Shown here piece after piece: positions 40,991 through 50,600 of a DNA stretch of 64,000 nt. The translations under genes were made by a program, and so were the position numbers. The notes beneath the pieces are model-generated. The model had not been told where the DNA came from. It made no database searches and worked only from the letters and a program-made list of their open reading frames with translations. Numbering within the stretch: position 1 is the stretch's first letter; each line of letters starts with the position of its first letter. Origin of the DNA: Lentzea waywayandensis (lineage in GTDB: Bacteria > Actinomycetota > Actinomycetes > Mycobacteriales > Pseudonocardiaceae); the NCBI RefSeq assembly GCF_900115955.1, contig NZ_FOYL01000009.1:310001-374000 (forward strand), read 5' to 3'.

Positions 40991-43900
40991 CACATCTCCG
41001 TTCGCACGCGGGCCGCGGCTCGCCCTTGTTCTGAAATGACTTCGATTCGTGGCACCGCGAATGCGCCGCGGATACGGCCGTCAGCGGTCACGGTCAGCTC
41101 CGCCGGATAGACCGGTCCGGCCCCGCGATCCCACAGCCACGCGCGCACGGCGTCCTTCGCCGCGATCACGCGCAGCAGCCAGTCGCGCTGGGCGGGCACA
41201 TCCAGGTCGCCGTAGTGCCGTCGTTCGGCGGAGTTCAGGTAGCGGCGCATGATCAGGTCGCGTGTCGCGCTGTCGGACCAGTTCTCCGCGACCCGCAGCC
41301 ACTCGCCGTCCTGTGTGGACAGCATTTCGGTTCCCGGCTTGAGCTTGACCTGCCAGATGCGGTCGTCCGTGGTGAAGCGACGGGTGGTCCAGCCGGTGAT
41401 CCGGCACCACAGCGCGCCGTTCACGGTCAGCTCGGCGTCGGCGATCATCACCTGCTCGGTGACCTCGCGGATCCACGCGGTGCACTGGACGTCGGCGGTC
41501 GGTGCCGGTCCGTGGAACGTCACCCTCTCGATGCCGGTGGGCAGCACGGTCTGGTCCTCGGTGCGGCAGACCTGCATCCAGTGGCCGATCAGCTGCCCTG
41601 CGCTGTCCAGCAACGCTCCCGGCGCGGGCAACGGTGTCAGCACGCCCGCGATCCCGTCGTTCGCCAGGCAGTCGATCTTCGTGACACCCGCGAACGCCGG
41701 TCCGTGGAACATCCAGTTGTCCTTGTACAGCTCATCCGCGGACACCGGCGCCTCACGAACGCCTTGCAGCTCCTTGCTTTCGGACTGGACCGCCTGCGGC
41801 GCCATCAGCACGATGCCCTCGGCGTAGTCGCCGACCTTCACGATCACACGGTCCTGGCCTTCCGCGCGGGCGGAGATCTTCACGGTCGTCGCGGGCAGGG
41901 CGGTGAGCCAGCGCTTGGCCTTGACCTGCGCGAACCCGTGCACGGTACCGCCGGTGAGTCTGCGCGCGGCGTCCGCGAACACCTCCAGCAGGCCGGTCGC
42001 GGGCACGATCGGGAACCCGTCGGAGAGATCAGGCCAGCCGGGTGCCTGCGGGAACACCGAGTGGTCGACGAGCTCCGGCATCGTCCGCAGCGAGAACTCG
42101 CGGGTGAACCCGGCCTCGTTCGGCCTGAGCGCGCCGACGACCTCGCGTGCGACGGCGTTGGTGTGGGCCAGGAGCTTGTTGACGGCAGCCGACATCGGGC
42201 TGTCGTCGGCCACCAGCACCGGTTCGATGCCGAGCGCGTCGAGCCTGATCTTCGGTGTACCGAGCTTGAGCTTGACTTTGTGGGCCGTGCCGCGCTTGAG
42301 CCCGAACGCCCACAGCGCTTCCGGCGCGATGTCGGCGTTCACGGCGATGTGCGGCCGGTCGTTCAGCGTGTCCCCGATGAAACCGGGCAGACTGCCCTGT
42401 CCGATTTGGACGAACGCGCGGAATCCCGCGCCGTGCAGGCGTTCCAGCAGCGGCCGGAACCGGACGGGCTCGACCAGGTGACGCAGGACCAGTTCGCGGA
42501 CCTCGTCGGCCCCCATCGGTTCGAGGGAGTTCGCCGACCACACCGGGATGTCCGAGGCGCGGACCGGCAGTGCGTCGAGCATCTCCTTGGCCCGGCCCAG
42601 GTACGGGGCGAGTGCCGGGGTGTGGAAGCCGGTGCGGAACGGCATCAGCTGCGCCATCACGCCGTTGGCCTTGAGGGTGACCAGGACCTGTTCGAGGCTG
42701 TCGATCGGGCCGCAGATCACCGACTGGTGCGGGCAGTTGTCGTGGCTGACCGTCACCCCGTCGATCAGGTACTGCTCGGCGGTGTCGGCCGAGCATCCCA
42801 GTGCGGCGTAGGCGATGTCGACGACGGCGACCGCGCCGGGTCCGAGCGCGCCGACGAACTCGTCGATCGTCGGGTAGATGCCGCCGACGACCATCGCCGT
42901 CCACTCGCCCATGCTGTGCCCGGCGAGCGCTCCCGGCGTGATGCCGAGTGCCATGAGCTCGCGGGCTTCGCGGCGGCCGTCCTGGAGCAGTCCGACGGCG
43001 TGGTCGACGACCTCGCCGCTGAACTCGCGCTCGAAGCCGGGGAACACGAACGCGACCTGGTCGGTGCCGGTCAGCAGCGGTTGCGGGGAGAACCAGATGT
43101 CGTGCCGGCCGGGCCACGCCTTGCCCTGGGCGAGCACGCGTTCGGCGAGCTTGAGCTTGCGGTCGTCCGGGTTGCCGATGGCGAGCCGGAACGCCCTGTC
43201 GGCGCTGGACGTGCGGCGTTCTGCCAGCGCTTTGGCGAGCTCCTCCGCGGTGTCTGCGGCGAAGGTCATCACCGGCTTGCGCGGCTTGGCGATGGTGTGG
43301 CCGTCGAGCACCGCGTGAGCGTTGATCCCGCCGAACCCGAACGCGTTGACGACCGCGCGGTGCCGTCCGGTCCACTCGCGAGCGGTCGTCACGGGCGTGA
43401 ACCTGGTGCCGGTCAAGCTGCTGTGCGGGTTCTCGACGTGCAGGGTCGGCGGAAGCGTGTTGTGGTGCAGGGCGAGCGCGGCCTTGATCAGCCCGGCCAT
43501 GCCGGCGGCGGGCATCGCGTGGCCGATCATCGACTTCACCGTGCCGATGCCGATCTCGTCGCCCTGCCCGCCGAACGCGTTGATCATCGTCTGGAGCTCG
43601 GCGGCGTCCCCGGCGGGCGTGGCGGTGCCGTGCGCCTCGATCAGTCCCGGTGGGTTCTTCTGGGGATCGAGGTCCGCGTTGGCCCAGGCCCGTTGCACGG
43701 CAAGGAGCTGACCGTCGGGGTTGGGCGTCATCATGCTGGTCGCGCGGCCGTCGCTCGCCGTGCCGATGCCGCGGATCACCGCGTAGACGCGTTCGTCGCC
43801 GACGTCCTCCAGGCGCTTCAGCACGACCATGCCGACGCCCTCGGACAGCAGCGTGCCGTCCGCTCCCGCGTCGAACGGCCGGATGCGTTCGGTCGGGCTC

Positions 43901-44655
43901 AACGCCCTGAGCTGCGTGAAGACGCTCCACAGCGTGGGGTGGTGGCAGACGTGGACGGCGCCGGCGAGCATGGCGTCCGCGCGGCCCTCCTGGAGCTCGC
44001 GGACGGCATGCTCGACGGCGACCAGCCCGGACGCGCAGGCCGCGTCCACCGTGTAGGCGGTGCCCCTGAGGTCGAACCGGTTGGCGATGCGCGACGCCGC
44101 CAGGTTCGGCACGAGGCCGATCGAGGCTTCCGGCTGTTCCGGTCCGAGGCGATCGCGGATGGCCTGGCGGACCGTGTTCAGCTCAGTGCCGGCGATGTTC
44201 GGGAAGAGGTCCCGCACCACCGACATGACCTCGTCGGCGAGCCGGACCCGTTGATCCAGCCGCGCGCAACCGGGCGTGAGGTACCCGCCGCGTCCCACGA
44301 CCACGCCGACGCGGTCCCGTGCCGGCAGGATCGACTCGCCGCCCGCGTCCGCGATGGCCTCGGCGGCGGTGGCGAGGGCGAGCAGCTGGTCGGGCTCCGC
44401 GCCGTCCACTGTGGACGGCATGATGCCGAACCTGGTCGGGTCGAACTCGGCGAGGTCGTCGACGAACCCGCCCTTGCGGCAGTAGAACCGGTCGCCGGTC
44501 CTGCTGTCCTGGTCGTAGTAGGTGGCCGGATCCCAGCGTCCGGGCGGGATCTGACCGATGGCGTCGACGCCGCTGACGATGTTGCGCCAGAACGTCGCCG
44601 CATCGGGGGCACCGGGGAAGACGGCGCCGATCCCGACGATCGCTATGCCTCCCAT
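40990..44655 (-). CDS. Iterative type I synthase, KS-AT-DH-phosphopantetheinyl transferase
   Basis: A 1221-residue protein. The KS domain covers about 1-430 with Cys in TVDAACASGL, His in EAHGTATPAGD and His in VKSMIGHAMPAAG, all active-site residues. The AT domain lies at about 510-780 (nucleophile Ser in LAGHSMGEWTAM; N-terminal FVFPGFE is shorter than usual). A dehydratase-like double hot dog lies at about 830-1110, with His in LVDHSVFPQAPGW and Asp in ALLDSAGQLIGHW. The C-terminal 100 residues resemble a phosphopantetheinyl transferase: YLNSAERRHYGDL, then WLLRVIAAKDAVRAWLW and a PAELTV strand. There is no ACP inside, so it must work on the ACPs of the large synthase and the free ACP. The ATG at 44655 overlaps the upstream gene by 13 bases. 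The layout recalls PfaC/HglC-type proteins, but with a fused activating domain. Confidence 0.87.
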   Translation of the reverse strand: MGGIAIVGIGAVFPGAPDAATFWRNIVSGVDAIGQIPPGRWDPATYYDQDSRTGDRFYCRKGGFVDDLAEFDPTRFGIMPSTVDGAEPDQLLALATAAEAIADAGGESILPARDRVGVVVGRGGYLTPGCARLDQRVRLADEVMSVVRDLFPNIAGTELNTVRQAIRDRLGPEQPEASIGLVPNLAASRIANRFDLRGTAYTVDAACASGLVAVEHAVRELQEGRADAMLAGAVHVCHHPTLWSVFTQLRALSPTERIRPFDAGADGTLLSEGVGMVVLKRLEDVGDERVYAVIRGIGTASDGRATSMMTPNPDGQLLAVQRAWANADLDPQKNPPGLIEAHGTATPAGDAAELQTMINAFGGQGDEIGIGTVKSMIGHAMPAAGMAGLIKAALALHHNTLPPTLHVENPHSSLTGTRFTPVTTAREWTGRHRAVVNAFGFGGINAHAVLDGHTIAKPRKPVMTFAADTAEELAKALAERRTSSADRAFRLAIGNPDDRKLKLAERVLAQGKAWPGRHDIWFSPQPLLTGTDQVAFVFPGFEREFSGEVVDHAVGLLQDGRREARELMALGITPGALAGHSMGEWTAMVVGGIYPTIDEFVGALGPGAVAVVDIAYAALGCSADTAEQYLIDGVTVSHDNCPHQSVICGPIDSLEQVLVTLKANGVMAQLMPFRTGFHTPALAPYLGRAKEMLDALPVRASDIPVWSANSLEPMGADEVRELVLRHLVEPVRFRPLLERLHGAGFRAFVQIGQGSLPGFIGDTLNDRPHIAVNADIAPEALWAFGLKRGTAHKVKLKLGTPKIRLDALGIEPVLVADDSPMSAAVNKLLAHTNAVAREVVGALRPNEAGFTREFSLRTMPELVDHSVFPQAPGWPDLSDGFPIVPATGLLEVFADAARRLTGGTVHGFAQVKAKRWLTALPATTVKISARAEGQDRVIVKVGDYAEGIVLMAPQAVQSESKELQGVREAPVSADELYKDNWMFHGPAFAGVTKIDCLANDGIAGVLTPLPAPGALLDSAGQLIGHWMQVCRTEDQTVLPTGIERVTFHGPAPTADVQCTAWIREVTEQVMIADAELTVNGALWCRITGWTTRRFTTDDRIWQVKLKPGTEMLSTQDGEWLRVAENWSDSATRDLIMRRYLNSAERRHYGDLDVPAQRDWLLRVIAAKDAVRAWLWDRGAGPVYPAELTVTADGRIRGAFAVPRIEVISEQGRAAARVRTEM

Positions 44656-47600
44656 CGGTAGACCACCTGCACGTCCTGACCGTTCGCGATCTCGTTCAGC
44701 AGCGCGTCCACGCCCTGCTTCGGCTCGATCAGCGGGATGCCGCGCCGCCCGTACTCGTCGGCGAGCCCGACCGCCATGCCGGCACCGGCCCAGGGACCCC
44801 AGTCGACGGCGACGACCCTGCGCTGAGCACCCCAGAACCTCGCCATGCGGTCCAGCGCGTCGTTCGCCGCCGAGTAGTCGGCCTGACCGCGGTTGCCGAA
44901 GACACCGCTGACGCTGCCGAACAACACGAGGAACCCGTCGCCGAACGCCTTGGCGCCGTTGACCTTCGTGGCCCAGACGCGGTCGAACGACTCCTGCGTC
45001 TTGGCTTCGATCAGCTTGTCGTCCAGCACTCCGGCGCCGTGGATGACGCCGTCGATCCGGCCGAACCGGGCCTTGACGTCGTCGATCACCTGGCCCACGG
45101 CCTCGGCGTCGGTGACGTCGCACTCGTGGTAGCGGACACTCGATGCCTTGGCGCGCAACCGTTCCATGGTCTGACGGACTTCGCGTTCGGCGAGCACCCT
45201 GCGCGCCTTGGCGGGCACGTTGTCCTTCTCCCCCAGTTCGAACAGCGCCTTCACGAGCTCGGGCTCGGTCGTGGCGTGGCTCAGCCGGTGGTCTTCAGCG
45301 GCGATCGGAGTGCGGCCGATCAGCTCGATGTGGCAACCGGTGCGCTCGGCGAGTTCGATCGCGGCGAGCGCGGTGATGCCGCGGGCGCCGCCGGTCAGCA
45401 GCACCACGCTGTCGGCGTCCAGGTCGAGGGTTCCTGCTTCGAGGTCACCCGGAATCGCCTCGATGACCTGTCGCCTACCAGCCTGGTAGCCGACGACCGC
45501 CGGACCGGGCCCGATCTCGGCGAGCAGCGCGGTGGCGATGTCGCGGTGGCTTTCCTTGGGGTTGACGTCGACCGAGCGCACGACGAGGTCCGGGTACTCG
45601 AGCGCGGCCGTGCGGATCAGCCCGTGCAGGCCGATGTCCGCGGGCAGTTCGTCGGGCGTGTGGTCGAAGCCGAACGTGCCGCCGCCCGTGGTCACCACGA
45701 CGAGCGCGACCCCGTTCGTCACGCACTGCTTGACCTCGCTGAAGGCCTCGGGCAACCGTGCCTGGAGCCGGATCACGACGTCGATACCGGTCAGGTCGTC
45801 CGGGAACACCGGTTCGATGCGCGGGCGGGCGGTGTGACGTTCGAGCAGGTCGGCGAGTTCGAGGCCGATCCCGTTGTCGTCGATGATCAGCACGGTCCTG
45901 CCGGTGAGGTCGGCGGGTTCGGCCGGCTCGGCGGCCACGACCTGCGGCACGAGCCGGACGAGCTTCCCTCCTGACACCGGCAGCGCGAGCACGGGCGCCG
46001 GGGCGGGCAGTGCCGGGGCCTCGCCGAACCACGCGACGATCCCGTCGATCGTCTTCAGCTGGGCCAGTTCGTCGACTTCGCCGGTGGCGCCCAGTTCCTG
46101 GGCCAGCTCGCCGACGATCTCGGCGCGCTTGATCGAGTCGATCGACAGGTCCGCTTCCAGGTCCAGGCCTGGCTGCAGCATCTCGACCGGATAGCCCGTG
46201 CGCGTGCTGATCGTCTGGAGCACGACCGCCCTGACGTCCTTCGTCGCAGCGGTGACCGGGGCAGCGGAGCCGAACCAGCCGACGATGCCGTCGATGGTCT
46301 TGAGCTGCGCGAGCTCGTCCACCGAGCCCGACGCGCCCAGTTCCGACACCAGTTCGCCGACGATCTCCGTCCGCTTGATGGAGTCGATCGACAGGTCGGC
46401 TTCCAGGTCCAGACCCGGCTGCAACATCTCGACCGGGTAGCCGGTGCGGGCGCTGATCGTCCGCAGCACCACCGTCGCGACATCTTCCTGCGGCTTGGCC
46501 TGCGGTTGCGGCACGGCGACCACCGGCTGGTCGATCACCTGCCTCGGCGCGGGCACCGCGGCGGGTTCGGTGCCGAGGTAGCTCAGCAGCACGTCCCGCT
46601 GCGCGCTCACCGCGTCCCGCATCCCGTCGAGGAACTTCTCGATGATCTCGTCGCGCCCCAGCCCGGAACCGACTCGGAGAGTCGGGAACTCGGTCGCGGG
46701 CCGAAGCCCACCGGGCAGTGCGTCGCCGTTCGCGTCCCGCACGAGTCCTCCATCCACGTACCAGCCCGGCCGTGGCGGCACGACCGTGGCGGGTTCGGCC
46801 CTGTCCTCGAACAGCGGTGCGGTGTCCACCTCGACACCGGCGACCGCGAGAGCTGCCACTGTGCGCAGGAACGTCACGTGGTCGTCGCAGCGCAGCGCCT
46901 GGTGCGGCCGGTCGCCGAGGGTCTTGCCGACCAGTGACGTCAGCACGCCGCCGGGGCCCGCCTCGACGAAGATCCGGGCGCCCGCCGCGTACATCGACTC
47001 GATCTGGTCCACGAACCGCACCCGGCCCGCGAGCTGCTCGGACAGTCCGTCGCGCACATCGGTGTGAGGAGCGGCGGAGACGTTCGACCACACCGGGAAC
47101 CGCGTCTCGCCCAGGGAGATCGCCGCGAGCCGGGCCGCGAACCGGTCGCGGGCACCGGCCATCAGCGGGCTGTGGAACGCGGCGGCGACCGGGATGTTCT
47201 TCACGGTCAGACCAGCGCTCTTCAGCACTTCGACGGCGTTGTGCACGGCCTCGGCCGGGCCGGAGATCACGACCTGGTCGGGCGCGTTGTGGTTCGCCAC
47301 CACGACGTCGGACGGCAGCAGGGCCTCGACCTCGGCCACCGCGGCCGTCACGGCGGCCATCGTGCCGGGGTCCTCGCCGACCGCGTCCAGCATCGCCTCG
47401 GCACGCGCCGCGCTGAGCTCCAGCAGTTCGGCGGCCCCGAACGCACCGGCCGCCGACAGCGCGACCAGTTCGCCGTAGCTGTGGCCGCCGGCCAGATCCG
47501 GCCGCACACCGACGGAGTCCAGCAGCGACGTGACCATGAGACCGGCGATGCCGAGCGTGGGCTGGGCGTTGCGGGTGTCGGTGATCTCCGCGCGCTGCCG

Positions 47601-50600
47601 GGACACGTCCTCGGCGGTCAGCGCGGCCGGCGGGTACATGACCCGCTCGTAGCGCGCGTCGAGGAAGTCCTGCAGCCGCGGGAAGGCCGTGACCAGGTCG
47701 AGCAGCATGCCCGGACGCTGGCTGCCCTGGCCGGGGTACAGGAACGCGACCTGTGGCCGCTCCCCCGACCTCAGCGACACCACGCCGGACTCGCGCCAGG
47801 CCTCGACGTCCGCCAAGGCCTTCCGCAGGCCCTCGTGATCGCTGACCACGAACGCCGCCTGAACGGTGCCTTCACCGCAAGCCGCGGCCAGCGAGCGCAA
47901 CGGGGTGCGCACGTCGACCAGCGCGGCGAGGCGGGCGGCTTCCCGTTGCGCGGCAGCCTGGTCGTCGCCCCGGATCAGGAACAGCTCCGCCGGCCACGCC
48001 TTCAGGCCGTGGCGGGGTTCGTCGGCGCCGGTGTAGCCCGCGATCACGGTGTGGAAGTTCGTGCCGCCGAACCCGAACGCGCTCACGCCCGCGACCCGGT
48101 TCTTGCTCGCCCACGTGCGGTGACCGAACGCGAACGGCGAGGTCTGGGCGTCCCAGAAGGCGTTGGGCTGCTTGACGTGCAACGTGCCGGGCCGCAGTCC
48201 GGTGTGGACGGACAGCGCCGCCTTGATAACGCCCGCGAGTCCGGCCGCGCACTTGGTGTGGCCGATCTGCGACTTGACCGAGCCGATCGTGCAGGTGCCG
48301 GGTTCGACGCCGGAGAACATCTCGGTCAGCGACGCCAGTTCGGTGCGGTCGCCGACCACGGTTCCCGTGCCGTGCGCCTCGACCAGCCCGACGTCGGTGA
48401 CCGGCAGCCCGGCCGACGCGTACGCGCGGCGCAGGGCGCGTTGCTGGCCTTCCGGACGTGGCGCGGTCAGGCCCAGAGATCGGCCGTCGCTCGACGCGCC
48501 GATGCCCTTGATCACCGCGTAGACCCGGTCGCCGTCCCGTTCGGCGTCGGCGAGCCGCTTCAGGACGACGGCGGCCACACCTTCGCCGAGCGCGATGCCG
48601 TCCGCCGCCGAGTCGAACGTGGCGCACCGGCCCTTGGCGGACAGGGCTTTCACCGAGGCGAACATCTGGTAGTCGTGCGCGCTGTTGTGCAGGTCGACCG
48701 CGCCGCACAGGACCATGTCGCTGGTGCCGCCGATGAGTTCCTTGCAGGCCACGTCGAGCGCGGCGAGGCTGGACGCACAGGCGGCGTCGACCGTGTAGTT
48801 CGCGCCGCCGAGGTCGAGCCGGTTCGCGACGCGGCCCGCGATCACGTTGCCGAGCACGCCGGGGAACGAGTCCTCGGTCAGCTTCGGCAGGTGGTCGTCC
48901 AGGCCGTTGATTCCCAAGGCGGGCAACGCGGTGCGGACCGTGTAGGCGTTCGCGAGGTCGGCACCCGCTTCGGCGCCGAAGATCACCGACGTGCGTTCGC
49001 GGTCGAACACCCTCGTCTGGTAACCGGCGTCGGCCAGCGCTTTCGCCGCCACTTCGAGCGCCAGCAGCTGGGCGGGTTCGATGGAGGTCAGCGACGCGGG
49101 CGGGATCCCGTATGCGAGCGGGTCGAAGGCCGTGCGCGGGAGGAAACCGCCCCAGCGGAACGGGCTGCCGTAGCGTTCGGGCGACCAGCGGTCCGGCGGG
49201 ATCTCGGTGATGGAGTCGGTGCCCGCCAGGACGTTCGCCCAGAACTCGGTGACGTCGCGGGCGCCCGGCATGATCGCGGCCATGCCGACGATGGCGACGT
49301 CCAGCGGTGCGGACTCCACGCTCTCCGAACCGGTCTCGGGGACGATGCCGGAGACGATGTCCTCGTGCAGCTGGGCGATCGTGGTGCGTTCGGACCGCAG
49401 CGTCGCGACCTGGCCGATCATGAACATGCCCTCGCGGCGCTGTTCGTCGTCGCCGACCTCTTTGAGGACACCGTCATCGCGGACGAGACCACGGCTGGCG
49501 AGCCGGAGCCGTCCCAGGTTGAGCTGTTCGAGCTTCTCCCAGCTCTCCTGCTTCGACAGTCCGGTGAGCTCGGCCCGTGCCTGCTCGAAGGTGTCCACAT
49601 AGGACGTCTGGGCGCACCGGACGGCGTGACCGGGCGAGGTCTCCAGCAGCGCGGTGTCCTCGCACTCCAGCGCGACCTGCTGGAACACCGGCCGGATCGC
49701 GCCGTGCGACACGGCTTCCTCGGTGAACAGGTAGGCGGTGCCGACGAGAACGCCGATCGCCGCGCCCCGTGCCGCGATCGGCGCGGTCATGGCCGAGATC
49801 ATCGCGGCCGAGCGGGCGTCGTGGATGCCGCCCGCGAACAGTGCGACAACGTCCTTCTCACGTCCCCGCAGCACGTCGATCTGCTGCTGCCACAGGGTGA
49901 AGCTGGTGCGAGGACCGGTGTGCCCACCGCACTCCGAGCCCTCGAAGACGAACTTGCGCGCGCCCTCGTCGAGGAACCGGCGCAGCAGCGCGGGCGACGG
50001 CACGTGCAGGAACGCCTCGATGCCGGCGTCCTCCAGCTCACGTGCCTGCGTGGGCGTGCCGCCGGCGACGATCGCGTACTTCGGCCGGACGGCCAGCACG
50101 GCCTCCATCTGCCGCGCCCGCAACTCGGGCGGCGCGAAGCCGAGCAGTCCGACGCCCCACGGCCGGTCGCCGAGCTTCTCCGCGGTGTGTTCGAGCAGCG
50201 TCCGGACCGCCGGACCCTCCATCAGCGCGAGCGCGAGGAACGGCAGCGCGCCACCCTCGGCGACGGCCGCGGCGAACGCGGGCTGGTCGCTGACGCGGGT
50301 CATCGGACCCTGCGCGATGGGGTAGCGCAGGCCTGGCACGCGGTCGCAGAACGGTCCGCCCGACCGGATCGAGCGGTACTCACCCGCCAGGGTGAGATTG
50401 TCCCGAATGCCCCGTGCAATCGCGCCTACGACGCCTCCGACGGTCCCAAACGAGGTACGGTAGAAATCAGCCAAGGAACCTTCTTGACCAATTTCGAGCG
50501 TGTTTTGACGAACATGAACGCGTAACCCGCGGTTCACGACGGTGTCGGCGCCATCCATCATCCGGACGGCGTTGACAATTTCGCCGGAAATATGTTTTCG

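Noticed and set aside
41215..44661. 1148-codon open frame on the plus strand opposite the KS-AT-DH synthase
   Set aside because: It has low-complexity Arg/Gly/Val/His-rich sequence with no motif, and the minus strand encodes clear KS, AT and DH domains. It is an antisense artefact of high GC.
47064..50525. 1153-codon open frame on the plus strand opposite the large synthase
   Set aside because: Same reason: the composition is a shadow of the KS/AT/PfaD coding strand and no family is recognisable.
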